DNA from: Macrothele yani
Taxonomy: Eukaryota; Arthropoda; Arachnida; Araneae; Macrothelidae
Direction: 5' to 3'
Assembly (NCBI GenBank): GCA_039090855.1
Contig: CM077002.1
Coordinates: 84,200,194-84,264,193 of the forward strand
Length of the DNA stretch: 64,000 nucleotides
Shown: piece by piece, positions 1 to 11,827 of the stretch
How the letters are laid out: each line of letters opens with the position of its first letter
Numbering within the stretch: position 1 is the stretch's first letter
Translations under genes and position numbers: made by a program
The notes under the pieces: generated by a model
What the model saw: the letters and a program-made list of their open reading frames with translations, nothing else
Told to the model about the DNA's origin: nothing
Databases searched by the model: none

Positions 1-418
1 AGATGCTGAAACCGGTACGCCTTGTTTAGCCTGTTCTGACCCTCGATCGAACGTTAACTGATGCCCGACGAGCTGTTCTGTCTGATGTATAGCCCGCACC
101 GAAATCCCGTGACGTCTTATGTGTTGTAGTGTGCCATTTGTGTGAAGAGGGTAGATGTGCCCAATAAACTGGCGTCTCAGTGTATTAAAATTTCCTCAAC
201 CTGTATTCACATGCTGTGGTCGTTGCAGCCCATCTGATACATCTAAATCAATGGTCATCTTTGGAGGCAAAAAGGCACTCTTTGCGTTAAGATATCAATT
301 AAACCGAAGTACTCATTTTACTTTATAAAGGTTTGAGACCCGCAGTTTGTTGAATTATTATTTTAATGAATTAATAATGTAAGGCCAAATTCGCTTATAC
401 TTTCATAAATCACTGAAA
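1..418. other. Unassigned flank before the first Tc1 element
   Basis: I see no open reading frame of note, no repeat shared with the rest of the window and no RNA gene here. The first 200 bases are less AT-rich than the following 200. Confidence 0.5.
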
Positions 419-421
419 GTA

Positions 422-1589
422 CACTGAAGAGCTATTGAATTAGAGATACCTGTCTAGTAAAGTGTAGCAGCACATTTTGCCCTGATAATGGCGGAGATTT
501 GTCTCTGCATGGACTCGACAAGACACCGAAAGCGTTGGGAAGCCATACGGGTCCACGACCCCTGAACAAGCTTCCACAGTTCACGAAGATTTGATGAAGG
601 GGGTCAGAGCCTCGAACATCTCTCTCGATGGCATCACAGATGTGCTCGATGGGATTGAGGTCAGGTGACCTAGCTGGTCAAGGAAGCGATGGCACGGTGC
701 ATTGTCTTGTTGCAAGAGGAGGTCACCTAGTGGGATGTTGAAGATGCACAAACGGGAGCAAATGGTCGTCCAGGATATCCCGGTAACGTTGACCTGTGAG
801 GGACGATGTCACGCGTACCAGAAGTCCCATTTCAGTCCACGTATATAGTCTGCAGTCGAGAATACCACCCCCACCAGCTTGAAGAGTACTCTGCTGGCAA
901 GAAGGATCCACCGCTTCATGTGGTTTGCGTTGTACTTGTATCCTGCCATCCGCATGTACCAACGTGAATCTCGACTCATCAGTCCAGGCAACATTTTTCC
1001 ACATGACTAGGGTCCAGTGGCGATGTTCCCATGCCCATGCTAATCTTTGTACCCTGTGATGTGCGGTCAGTAGCGGTACCCTCGTGGGACGATGGCTTCT
1101 GTACCCCATAACGAGGAGATGGTTCTGGATGGCGTGGCTGCTTACACGTTTTTGTGCACCAGCGTTAAATTGCCGAGTGATTTCTTGCACTGTGGTCCGT
1201 CTATTCGCTGTTACAATGCGAGCTAGCCGACGATGATCCCGCTCATCCACACGTTGTTGTCCTCGGCAGTTGGCCCTTCCAGGGATGGTTTTACCGAATT
1301 CGATGTACTCACGGTGCACCGGTGGCACAGTGACTCATGAAAATCCCAGTGTATGCACGACTTCCGTGATGAAGTGACCCATTCGTCGGGCCCCGACAAT
1401 TTGCCCACGATCAAATGCGCTTAGATCCTTCGTCTTACCCGTACTGCGTCCGACTCTTACTGATTCCCGTTGCATCCCTCCTTATATTGTCGGATCGCTG
1501 CATAAGTCATGTCGTTTCCGTTTACAGGGCCGCCCACATCGCCACATTTGCATAACGCCAGCTGTCTGTAATTCAATTGCTCTTCAGTG
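422..1589 (-). mobile_element. Complete but mutated Tc1-like DNA transposon (T1)
   Basis: Tc1/mariner elements move by cut and paste and duplicate a TA dinucleotide. The two ends here are inverted copies beginning CACTGAAGAGC; the similarity runs for about 32 bases (422-453 against 1558-1589). TA lies immediately outside both ends (420-421 and 1590-1591), as expected for the target duplication. The 1168-bp length is about that of a minimal Tc1 with one transposase gene, which is read on the minus strand. The transposase has a premature stop and a frameshift, so the copy is probably dead. Confidence 0.9.
540..1475 (-). pseudogene. Tc1 transposase, interrupted (in T1)
   Basis: The reading starts at an ATG at 1475 (MQRESVRVG...) and covers an N-terminal helix-turn-helix region (FDRGQIVGARRMG). 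An in-frame TGA stands where a Trp codon is likely, just before 1328. The frame then stays open from 1328 to 723 (201 codons) through the second DNA-binding region and the first catalytic aspartate in WTDESRFTL. Beyond 723 the reading continues only in another frame, which holds the conserved segment SPDLNPIEHICDAIE with the final acidic catalytic residue of the DDE triad. One nonsense change and at least one frameshift therefore break the gene. Family assignment is firm; activity is very unlikely. Confidence 0.85.
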
Positions 1590-1879
1590 TACAATGTGTT
1601 GTACACACCGAGTCCATCCGCAAACTGCTGTAGCTTGACACAATAATGCGTCCAGCCGACAACCTATGGGGACTATAAATAGGTCAGATATCTACCTGCT
1701 ATATAGCGTACTCGCTACTCTCATGACGGATAGGCACTGAGTGTTCCGTCGAGAGCAGATAGTGTGAGCGAGGGAGATGGGGTACTTCATCTTCGCAACT
1801 GCAGAGCATCTAGTATTTCCGCATGCGACTGCTGCGCGTATGTACCAGGACTACGTCAAAACTGGAGAAAACAGCGGGC

Positions 1880-2175
1880 CGCCTTGAGAATGCACCAGTA
1901 AACGTACCGCTGATGTTCGAGGATAGCGCTTCTTTTTCCATATCGTAAGGTCGGAACAGAGTGACACACTGCCGCCCCGGTGGCGCAGTGGTCTAAGGCG
2001 TTGGCCTCTGATCATTCGTCCGTAAGGGGTCCGGGTTCGAATCCCGGTCAGGCATGGATGTTGTGTTTGTCTTACGGCACTGGCTCTCTCCTTCCCTGGA
2101 ACCAATGACCCTAAATTAGGGACGGGCGACTGCTTATAGCCCATTGAGTTGCTCACGGTGGTCGTTAAACCTCCA

Positions 2176-2213
<38 letters not shown>

Positions 2214-2925
2214 TGACACACTAGAGAGGAAAACTTTAATATTCAACTACGAGCACTTACAAAAGTTTGTGCAAAGACCATTCAACGTATGGTGGCACGC
2301 CTTGGCTGTGGCAGCCGATGTCAACATCGGACATTCTTGTTAACAAAATGTGACTAGATTATGAGGCTGCAGTGGGTGAAGGAAAATCGCCATTGAACCA
2401 AAAAAGACTGGACACAAGAAGCTTAATCCGACAAACTGGAGAATTAACTACAAATTTCCACCGGAAGGAAACGTGTGTGGTGTAGACCACACGAAGCCAT
2501 GAACCCCAATTGTAAAATCGGGATATTAGAGGCGCTCTAATATTCTGGAGGTTCTTTACATAGGACACTTTGGGGCTCCTTTTATCTACAGAGACTACCA
2601 TCCCCGCAAAATATTATGCTGATGTACTCACTGGCCACCGACACCTATTCATGTCTACCAATTTTTCACAGCAACAATGCTCCAGTAGCTAGTCATCTCA
2701 CTTTCCGGATTTTAACCCAATCGAGCACCTGTGCGACGAATTGTAGTAATCATTCGATTCCCAAATCTACCAACTGCAACACTCAGCGTTAGGAGAACCA
2801 TGGGCGGCAAGCCACTTAAACGTTTCCACCAAGTGGTAGAGTCCATACCACAATGTTTTGTTGCTGATGTAAGGGCGAAGGTTGGGACCTCACGTTATTA
2901 GCTTGGTGTGCATAACACAGTTCTT
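1880..2925 (+). pseudogene. Degenerate Tc1/mariner transposase relic (T2), split by a SINE
   Basis: Fragments of a Tc1-like transposase can be read on the plus strand in changing frames. Around 2365 a segment LQWVKENRH matches the RLxWxKEHxxWT region that precedes the first catalytic Asp. Around 2700 PDFNPIEHLCDEL matches the last catalytic block, and around 2840 VVESMPQCFVADVRAK matches the usual C-terminal SMPRRxxAVIxAxG block. The SINE-A copy at 1971-2210 lies inside its 5' part: the sequence on either side joins across the SINE's target duplication. I could not find terminal inverted repeats. Old, multiply mutated copy. Confidence 0.65.
1971..2210 (+). mobile_element. SINE-A copy 1, full length with poly(A) and target duplication
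   Basis: This is the best copy of a tRNA-derived SINE repeated 13 times in the window. The 5' head is tRNA-like, with an A box (TGGCGCAGTGG) and a B box (GGGTTCGAATCC), so it carries an internal Pol III promoter. The body ends with GGTGGTCGTTAAACC followed by about 30 A residues. A 13-bp target duplication AGAGTGACACACT lies at 1958-1970 and 2210-2222. The long clean A-tail and perfect duplication suggest a young insertion made by LINE machinery. It sits inside the Tc1 relic T2. Confidence 0.92.
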
Positions 2926-3575
2926 CTCAGTATACATTTTCAGATTCAAATATATGATAGGTAACTACTGAAACTCAAAAGGAATCAGTTGAAGCAAAAT
3001 TCATGTTCCTTTTCATGTGCGCTATATTTTTTGAGATTTATAAAAGCTATTGATCCCACGCACGTTGGAAAAGATTACCTTTCTTATCCTCTGAGAAGGA
3101 ATTAAGCACAACTCTGCACAAGCTGAAGGAGATGCTTCTTTATAGTATGCAAAGGCGTTAATTCTTCGATTACTGTAGTTGCTTGGTGCTTTCCCTTGGA
3201 GGAGGGGAACCCACTTTTTTGTCTAAATTTGGGCTAAATTGTTAGGCTTTTAGTGTTTTTGTTTGGGCTTTGTTGGGCTTTGTGGGGCTTTCTTCTTTTA
3301 TTTATTTGAGACTTCTGAGTTCACTTTTTTCTATTTCTGGTACAGAGGGCTTTGTGCTAGTACCTCTCTTGGGCCCGCTTCATTTAAATTTATTTTGTGT
3401 TATTCAGTTTTGATGATTTTTGGCAATATGTTGGGGGGATAGGAGGATTTTAGATTTTACCTATTTTATTTTAAAGTCCACTTCGATACCATAGATACAT
3501 ACACACGTATGGCCTCATTTCAGTTTCTATTCGGAAAATTTATATTGCAATTCTTTTTTGTAAATTTAATGGGTT
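2926..3575. other. Unassigned; T/G-rich low-complexity stretch
   Basis: No gene is recognisable. Bases 3225-3300 form a G/T-rich stretch with repeated TTGGGCTTTG-like words. The rest is unremarkable. Confidence 0.4.
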
Positions 3576-3579
3576 ACCT

Positions 3580-4075
3580 GACCAAACAGCTCTTCTTTAA
3601 AGAAATTATCCTTTCTTGTCCACCATAGGTGAAGAAGTGTCTACAGATGTGGGTCCCACTGAATTCGACTCCTTGTCAGTTTGACCCTTCATCTGCCTTG
3701 CTAGTTTCCTCTTGATGTTGCGCTTAGCAGTCTTGCTAAGTCACGACCCTTCTTTGCCGTTACCAGCCTCACTAGCAACCACAGACTCTTTTAACAACCC
3801 GGTATTACCTGCTGCCTCCAGATGTCTTGTTTGCTTTTGTTTAACAACTTCCCCCGCCTTAGCCTGAGAGACGTTCCCAGAGCAACTGGACCTCACCTCA
3901 GGATCAACAGATCCTGGCCTTGCCTGGGAAGATGCTGCTTTTATAGGTTGGGTACTGACTGAGTCAGACAATCACCCAGGGTTTGTTGTTTTTGTAAAAG
4001 AATCCATTTCTGGTCCCACGAAACTGGAGGAAAATAATAAGGTCACCACCCGGTAATCCTCCTATCCCGGGTGGA
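3580..4075 (-). pseudogene. Possible LINE ORF1-like fragment
   Basis: The minus strand has an ATG near 4008 (MDSFTKTTNPG, then a stop), an open stretch from 3971 to 3741 rich in Ser, Ala, Gly and Lys, and after one more stop a basic stretch LSKTAKRNIKRKLARQMKGQ. This hydrophilic then basic layout resembles the variable N-terminal part of ORF1 (gag-like) proteins of I/LOA-type LINEs, and an RNase H-bearing LINE piece lies next door on the opposite strand. No zinc knuckle is visible. The assignment is speculative; it could be chance. Confidence 0.22.
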
Positions 4076-4339
4076 AGGCTAATTACGACAGGGTTTTGCC
4101 TGGTGCCCTGAAGGGATCGTTAGCGATACTGATATTTTACTACCTCAGTACCATTCAGCCCTCAGCACGATACCTCACACCTTGGCTTAGGTAGACCAGT
4201 GCCTCAGTTAGCCAGCATGTTTCGGACGCTCCAAAGAGAGGAGCTACTGTGAATCACAGCACCTATTCCAACTGTTTCCACCACCCCACGACGCGAACGT
4301 TGAGGTTGGTTTTCTGGGGGTGTTGGTAGAGGTTATGGT

Positions 4340-5095
4340 TCATGCCAAAGCCTTAGAAGGCATGCTACCGTGTTCCAAGCTGAGGTGTATGCTATTCTAG
4401 CATGTGCCTCAGAATGTCTGATCAAATGGTATCACAATGTGCGTATCCAGATTAGTTCAGACAGCCAGGCGGCTTTACTGGCACTTTGTCAGTGCCGCAT
4501 TTCATCCAAAATTGTTTGGAACTGCCTCCAGACCCTAACTGAACTGGCAAACCGGAACAAAGTGCAACTGTTCTGGGTGCCAGGACATAGGGGTTTTGTA
4601 CGTAATGAGAAAGCTGACCTTTCTGCTAAAGAGGGGGCAGAGCAGGCTTTTTGTGGTCCAGAGCCTGCATTACGGCTCGCCTCTCGTGTGGCCAGAGGAC
4701 TAACTAAAAGGCTGCTGAGAACTAAGCAGCTTGACCTCTGGCATGCTACCAGGGGTCAGAGGCAGGCAAAGGAACTTAATCAAGGACCCTTGCCTCATAG
4801 GGCTAAGGAACTCCTTAAACTGCCAAAAAAGGATATTGGACTGATTGTTGGTCTACTTACAGGACACTGTCGTCTTAATAGGCACCTTAATTTGATAAGG
4901 GTGAAAGAGGATCTACTTTGTAGAGGATGCCATTTGGAAGAGGAGACCCTTACATTTTCTTTGTGACTTTTTTGCAGCACTCAGGTTTGAACACTTTGGT
5001 ACTCACAACTTGAGACCAAGGGATCTCTCTTTAGTACCAGTCAAGAGCATTCTTGCTTTTGCTCGTGCATCTGGTCTCTTTCGAGATTAAGGCTG
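4340..5095 (+). pseudogene. LINE pol fragment: RNase H domain and C-terminal zinc-knuckle region
   Basis: The frame is open from before the ATG at 4370 to about 4950. It encodes an RNase H1-like domain: ATVFQAEVYAILAC holds the catalytic Glu, ISSDSQAALLAL the catalytic Asp, and FWVPGHRGFVRNEKADLSAK the His/Asp block. After a region LLTGHCRLNRHL it enters CRGCHLEEETL, the start of a C-x2-C-x7-H-x4-C knuckle typical of I/LOA/jockey-type LINE C-termini. A frameshift near 4950 moves the reading; the shifted frame continues with HFLCDFFAALRFEHFG and ends at a TAA at 5088-5090. The reverse transcriptase and endonuclease upstream are missing, as expected for a 5'-truncated LINE. The tail after 5150 is ACAAGTAACAAGTAAG. 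Confidence 0.8.
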
Positions 5096-5174
5096 GGGAT
5101 GGACAATAGACCTTAGGTCGCGGTGCTGGGTCAATGTACCTCCCCCCATTGGTACAAGTAACAAGTAAGTAGAG

Positions 5175-6655
5175 AAATTATCAGTAAATGTTTGGCCAAG
5201 CGAATATCTTATCACGGTTTGCAATGCGTAAAAACGTTGCATACAGTGTCAAGCTTTAATTCTTGATAATTTTGGCTGATTCTGTAACTGATAGGTCTGC
5301 ACAGTAAGCTTGTGATATGGCATACATACGTATACGTTACTGGAATTAAACTTCCTGCCATAGCCATCCGATGAACAAAGCAAGTATTTTCGTCGTCTGT
5401 ATTCTAGCCCCGTTTGAAGTTAAAGGATCCAATTTTCGAAACCATGCAAAACTTGTTTCAGAAAATGTACTGAGTTATATTTTTTGGAAGCTTTCGTTCC
5501 CATTACTTTTAAGCGAGCTATAGAGTTGAGTTGGAAAAGATAAAATCGAAACTGCTGGTGGTACCAGCAATAACAGCAACGAGGAGTTGATTAAATTATC
5601 TAGGTATGATGTAGCTTTAGCCTTTGATAATATAACTGCAGCTAGACTGGTTAACTCAGAACTTGTAAATTAACAGCATGGATTTAAGAATTGCGAAAGA
5701 TAACAGACCAGTGCGGGGCTCCAGTTCTGTAAAAAGAGATTGCCTTCTTCAGGATTTATGTAGATAAGATAGTAAAAACTAAACTGCAAGAAAAGGGATT
5801 GAATATTAAATATCGTTGGGATTTGAATACTAAAGTCGTAAGCAGTAACTGGGAAATTAGAGATTTAATTGAAAATTTTGGAGACTCCGGCAAATATGAA
5901 TGAAAAAAGACTGACTAGGCAATAAACTCAAAATTACTAATACCGGTTTCAGGCATAAAACTGTTCACAAGTGTACTTGGTGGAATTAAGCTAGAAGAAG
6001 GAAAAGTATTATGTCACTGTGAAAAGCTATTAAAGAATATGTTCGAGGATATTGTGCTGCATATAAAGCCTTGAGATAAGAAGTGATCCCCTTTTCGGTG
6101 GTAATATTAACTATCATGTAGAAATTGAATAATATGAAAGTTATAAAGGATTTCTAAAAGAGAATTACATGGGATGATAAAATTGAAACCTCACCGTGGA
6201 AAAAAATAAAATTAAATAGAACAGGTGTAAAAACGGCATATATGAGGGCGCAAGGCTGCAGTGTAAGGTGGTAGCCTGGAAAGCTAGACATTAGAACTGT
6301 GTAAAGTCACTAAAAAAAGATAAATGTTTATAGAAAGTTTTCACAAGTCGTAGCTCCAGGCTACCAGGAAGGATTATAAAAAGGCTTGTTTAAAGGAGAA
6401 ACTGTGCCTTAGAGATCTGAAAGTTAAGTCATGTGAAGAAATTGGTTGTTACGTGGAAGGGAACTTCCAGAACAGCCGTAATTTTGGAGTCATATTAACC
6501 ATGTGAGAAATGGAGAAAGTCTGATCAAGAGGAGCACTTCGTATCTTTGTTGAACGGAAATCTAAGAACAAGTGGACAGGCAACGGATGATGGTTTAGAT
6601 ACTGGTCAGAAATGTTATGACTGAAAACCCAGTTGTGTTCTTCTAATAAGAGATA
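5175..6655. other. Unassigned, possibly the eroded 5' part of a LINE
   Basis: No continuous coding frame. It lies upstream of a degenerate LINE reverse transcriptase on the same strand and may be its eroded endonuclease region, but I could not recognise endonuclease motifs. Confidence 0.3.
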
Positions 6656-6659
6656 CTAT

Positions 6660-7690
6660 TGTATCTCTGAAGAGTGGTGGAGCCTCAGGCTTTAATAAAA
6701 ACAATGCAGAATTGGCTTAGCTTAATAAAACAGCAGTTACTTTCTTGTCGCTCGCGATTATTCAGTTGGCATGAGAAACTGCCTTAGTTCCTTATGACTT
6801 ACAGGAATGGACCATAGTACCAAATTTACTAGAGAAAACAACAAGGCTGACTGCTGCGGCCGTGCAATCTTCTTAATTATTTTGCCTTGCAAAGTTCATG
6901 CAGCCTTGCTGAACGAGAATCTTCGGAATGTGGTGAAAACCAGTACGTGTTTTCTTTCTTTTTAATTGGAAGTTTAACGACCACTGTGAACAACTCGATG
7001 GCCTATAAGCTGTCGCCCGTCCCTTATTTAGGGCCACTGGTACCACGGAAGGAAGAGAGCCAGTGCCGTAATAAAAACACAACATCCATCCCTCACCCGG
7101 ATTTTAACCCGGATCATTTAGAACTAATGGTCAGATGCCAGGGCTTAGACCACTGCGCCACCTAGGCGACAGTGTGGCTCTCGGAGTGGCAGGGGATTGA
7201 AAAAGATGACGTATTTTTACTCAGCTCTCTGAAAATTTCGTAAGTGAATAAAAATCATGTATATGGTGTTTGTTGGCTTTGAATAGATAAGGCTTTTGAT
7301 GGGACTATGGCGTGAAAAGTAAGTTGCTGAAATGAGTTAAAAGCAATCACAAATCTTACAAACGCTTAGGCTTCATGGAAATGTTAGCAATGTTTTGAGA
7401 TTAAAAGTGGGGTACTTTAGGGATGCAATTTATCTCCACATCTGTTTTCAGTTTCTACGGATACTCTTATTAAAGAGATTAACTTCATGATGGATGTTCA
7501 AATATTAGCACCAACAGTTCATTATGCGGCAATGCTTTGGTGTTAACACCAAGAGTCTTAGCAAAATTTCAGTATGAACTATATTGAGTGAGACCGGCAA
7601 AAAATTAAGAAGGACATTAAATGATGAGAAATGTAACTAAAATTCTGACTAAGCTTTTACGCCATCCGTTTTTGTTTGTAGACCTAAATT
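6660..7690 (+). pseudogene. Heavily decayed LINE reverse transcriptase relic, split by SINE-A
   Basis: Short RT blocks appear in the correct order on the plus strand but in several frames. Near 6672, SGGASGFNKNNAELA fits the xGKAxGxDGxxxELL block. Near 6805, EWTIVPNLL fits the PxEWxxxxIxPIxK block. Near 7285, IDKAFDGTM fits the DxxKAFD block (RT motif A). Near 7410, SGVL-GCNLSPHLFSV fits the GVRQGCxLSPxLF block (motif B). Near 7530, CGNALVLTPRV occupies the place of YADDLVL (motif C) with both Asp residues lost. The SINE-A copy at 6950-7170 lies between the second and third blocks. No function remains. Confidence 0.6.
6950..7170 (-). mobile_element. SINE-A copy 2, minus strand
   Basis: Reverse complement of the SINE-A consensus. 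It starts with the T-rich complement of the tail and GTTTAACGACC (the 3' core) and ends with the complement of the tRNA-like head (CACTGCGCCACCTAGGCGAC). The B box is diverged. It is inserted in a decayed LINE RT. Confidence 0.85.
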
Positions 7691-7694
7691 TTAT

Positions 7695-10070
7695 TCTTTA
7701 GTTACCTTACCAACTCTCGGAAAAAAACATGCACAGCAGAGTTCTGCTACTTTAAAACGAGACTAAATACGGGCAACGGTTTTTGTCATTCCGATGAAGC
7801 AGTTTACAATCTACATTCCCACGGAATAAGTGAAATGATTTTCATACTCGTAAAATAACAGTTAGCGACGATCACGGTAATAACATTTAGAGTTCATTAC
7901 GTTTATTACATCCAAAACTGTTGAACCTACGTTACATGTACAATTGCACCTAAACAAAATTTTCTAAATGAAACTGCGACGTCTTGTGGTTAAGGTAGCA
8001 GTAACAATGGTTTTCTAAGAATATGTTTTTCACGTCCGCCAAACACACACACAAAAAAAAATGACGAAACATTTTCTCAATTTGGTATAAGCATTAAATC
8101 ACAAACTGTTTTATGAAGCAAAAACAAACGCCCATGGCATATTTACTTTCTGCTTGTTCCTAAATATCTTCAATGTTCTTGAAAAAAGAAGGCACGTTTT
8201 TAATTACAATTTTAAGAGAAGCCGCTTAGTTTAAAGATTGAAGTTTCTCGGACTAATGGACTAAGCATTACCTCTTTTCTAATTGCTGCCTGTTTGACCC
8301 TTATCCAAAAGAGCATTAAAACGCACACAAAAAGAGTAACAATAATAATTACAAACAAGCTGTTTTTCAGTCATTCCTACTTAATATGCACTGTATGGCA
8401 AAACTTCACGTTGGTAATTTAATCGTGATTTGTTTCGCACCTTCTGTTCGGCGGAAGAGCAAATGTGTTACAGCACATAAATTATTATTTTCCAATAACG
8501 AACAAATGTTGTTTTTAAAATGTTTTCAGGTTTCTAAACCACAGTATTTGCATCGCGTTATGAAATAGCGTTAATGCCTTTTTTATGCAGTTCTCGTGTA
8601 TTCTTAATTAGCTGGAAAGAAAACAAGTATCGGAGTTTTTTCCCCTCGTGTTTTCCGATATCTGCATAATTATTTTACCAAACACTGAAAAATCCATAAA
8701 ATTCCTTGTCTTTTTTCCAACACCTTTGATAGCACTGGATATTTCATAATTCTGGGCTCAGTATGCGACACGGCGTTTTGCGCATGCGCATGATGCCTGG
8801 GACACAGAAATATGGTGTGGTGGTTTGAGAATTGATTGATTAGCCAGTTAAGTTCATAATTATATCATTCCTCAAATGGTGAGTAACATATCGGGCGGTT
8901 CTGCTTAATTAGATGTTTATAGACACGCTAACAGGAAACAAGACACCGAATTATCGAGCATAACAACCACGCCTTTTGTCAGAAGTGTAAAATCTGTTAC
9001 GTTAAAGGCATTTCAAGCTATATCTATGTGTGCCATTACAACGACCTAAACGCTGAAAGGTATCTCAGAGACATGTGCCAACGAACTTGGTCATGTTGCC
9101 TTCCGTCCGATCCAAAAAGAATTTGTTTTCAAAGCTTTAAGAAGTACCTGAAATACCGTAGTAAATCCAAGTATCACTGAGTGGAAAACTGAGAAAAAAT
9201 ATGCGTTGACAGTTTTGGTGCTGATTACACATGCCCAGCGGGACACACGGTTTTTCCAGTCGGACAGATAGAAGCCGAGATATATTCTTTCTTAATACAC
9301 ATATGGATTTAGACCAACTAGAGGGAAAATCGTTCATCAAAAACCTCTGGGAAATATGTGATAATCTTCGTAAATGAGCCAGTTATTCATTTCCAGATGA
9401 ACTTTACAATCCAACTTGGAAAGAAGATATGCTGCTAAATACAAATATGCGGCTTAGCCATCTATCAAGGAATTGATGCCCCTTAGGAAAGATGAAGAAC
9501 CATAGTAAATATTACCGTGGATTTTCATCTCTTGATAGGTCAAAACAATTAAGAAATAATCTATTGTTACGCCACTTTGCGAAGAAAACAGTGCACTCGA
9601 AAAATCAGAAAATATGTGGATAAATTTAATTACGGCTGCAGTTAGTGTCGATGTTAAAAATACATTCTAGTTCTACTTATCGAAGCTAAGATATCGTTGA
9701 ACGAAAAAAACAAATTTTTGCTATTCAGCGGAAAAATATTACACGCGAAAAGCTGGAAAGTGCGTACAAAATGCCTTCAGGGATTTTCAAAACAGGGTTC
9801 CTGGAAGTGCTGATATCGTGTAAAATGTAAAGAAACTTTTATTGTTTAGTTGAAAATAATACAGCTCAAAAATCAGAAAGCATATTGAAAACACTGGTCA
9901 GCCAGCTGTCGTTAAAAGAATTTTTTCTAATCGGGTACTGCCCAAACACAAAAATATTATGGAATAAAAAGGTAAAGTTTATGCGACGCAACAGGAAAGT
10001 TTTATGACAGATAAGCTATAAACTTATGAACAATCTTTTTCACGGCTGCACTAATTCAATGTAAAATGAA
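7695..10070. other. Unassigned AT-rich stretch
   Basis: I find no gene, RNA or mobile element in this stretch. Small open frames at 8386-8568 and 9137-9340 look random. At 8779-8790 there is a perfect 12-base palindrome TGCGCATGCGCA in an otherwise CpG-poor region. Confidence 0.4.
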
Positions 10071-10073
10071 TGG

Positions 10074-10295
10074 TTTTTTGTTGTTGTTGTTTGGAGTTTG
10101 ACGACCACCATCAGCCATTTTCAGCACTAAAAGCTGTCTCCCGTCCCTAATTTGGGGCCGCTATTTATAGGGAGGGGACAGAGCCAGACCATCAGACAAA
10201 CACAGCACCCATGTCTCCGAAACTTGGCCGCGAGCCCATCTAAAATTAATGGTCAGGAACCAGAACCTCTGACCACACGGTCACCCGGATGGCTA
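10074..10295 (-). mobile_element. SINE-A copy 3, minus strand, diverged
   Basis: It shows the 3' core in reverse (GGAGTTTGACGACCACC), CTGTCTCCCGTCCCTAATTTGGGGCC in the middle, and a diverged tRNA-like head (CTGACCACACGGTCACCCGG). The T-rich start (TTTTTTGTTGTTGTTGTTTGG) is the complement of an A/C-rich tail. Confidence 0.75.
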
Positions 10296-10889
10296 AGAAC
10301 GTTTAAAAAGGCTTTATCTTTTTTTATAAAAGCATATATAGTGTAATGCTACCTAGACAGAAATAGTCTACGTAAAAAATCGCTAAGTATGAAGACAAAA
10401 CTCAATTTTTCCACCAAAATATTTTTAGTTCCTTAGTATCTGTCTTAGGTAAATCTAACTGATCTTAAAAGAATTTTAACTAATCTTATTCGTTGGAGCT
10501 CAAATTTCGTTGAACTAAGAAACTAAATTTCCGTCGCCTTGCAATCGTTTTTTATCAGAAAAAACTTAAAAATACTAGAAACATTTTATCGTGAAACTTT
10601 TTATAGCTTTGCATGTGAAATGAATTTTTAAAATAGGTATTTTAAACAGGTGTGTCATCACAAAACACATACACACGTACATACTCGTATCCCACCAACG
10701 TAGCTGGAAATCTACGCACCTTAAACAGAAATGCTTAAAAAGTTTTGCACGTAGTTTCACCTGTCGAGTGATTCATCGGATTTTAGACCCATGGATGATG
10801 TCAAAACATGAAAATAAATTTGTACCAACCAAACAGAGGGAAAAACCAAACAAGAATTTGCTTAATCAATCTCACAAAAGTCAACATAT
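10296..10889. other. Unassigned AT-rich stretch
   Basis: Nothing recognisable; no repeat or coding signal that I can support. Confidence 0.4.
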
Positions 10890-11095
10890 TGTAGCTCCTC
10901 GGTGGCACAAGCTTCTGACCATTCGTCCGTGAAGGGTCCGGGTTCGAATCCTAGTGAGGCATGAATGTTGTATTTGTCATACGGCACTGGCCCTTTCCTT
11001 TGCCTGGAACCAGTGGCCCTAAATTAGGGACGGGCGACTGCTTATAGCCCGTCGAGTTGCTCACGGTGGTTGTTAAACCCTCAATAACAAAGAAC
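10890..11095 (+). mobile_element. SINE-A copy 4, plus strand
   Basis: The head is shortened (the A-box region is partly deleted) but the B box GGGTTCGAATCC and the whole body are well kept, ending GTGGTTGTTAAACCCTCAATAACAAAG. Confidence 0.85.
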
Positions 11096-11827
11096 AATAT
11101 TATGTCAACAAGACATTTAACCGTACTGAATAAGTGATACTATAACGGCATTGGGCTATCAAAAGACATGAAAATTTGTTTAGTTTTAGTGAAGATTTTT
11201 CAGTGTTTGACACTTAATACTTATACGATTTCGCAGTTATTAATGTTGAAGTTTCTCTGAGCTTTACATTAGAGAAGGATTAAATTACTGTTTTATTTGC
11301 AAAGGCGGGCAATGAAATTCCTACCAATCGATAGCATCAATGCTTTCTGCACTTCTTTAAACTTTTAGATGCATTTTGCTGAAACAAACTTTTGTAACTT
11401 TGATAATAAGTGTCTGTCTGCCTGTTTGTATGTTGGTATGTAAGGATGGCAAAATAGTTCTTCAGAGTTTCACGAAATTCTTTTTTTTATTCAGGTTTCA
11501 GAAGTTAAAATTAATAAATGAATGAACAGTTATTTTCCTTAACATGAGAACTGAAGTAGGTCAGTGAGATGCATTAACACAAGCAAAAACGTTTTTGAGC
11601 CATATATATATAAAAAATATTGCGCCCATGTATAGGTCATATGTTTCATAAAGCAGTGAAAATGCTTCTCAAAATAAATGTTTTTCCAGTATTATGGTTT
11701 TTGAATGGCTTTGAATTATGTTTTCTAAATTTTCACCCATGAATTGTTGGAATTGCGATTTATGAAGACAAACTGAGTTTAACAAATTCCGCCTAAGTTC
11801 TTAAAATCAATACTATATGTGTGTAAT
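11096..11827. other. Unassigned AT-rich stretch
   Basis: No gene or repeat recognised. Confidence 0.4.

Noticed and set aside
1971..2045. SINE-A heads as tRNA genes
   Set aside because: They are followed by a common SINE body, poly(A) tail and target duplication, and do not close as complete tRNAs.
3741..3971. A host protein-coding exon on the minus strand
   Set aside because: Low-complexity composition, adjacent stops and nearby LINE sequence make a host exon unlikely; kept only as a weak LINE ORF1 candidate.
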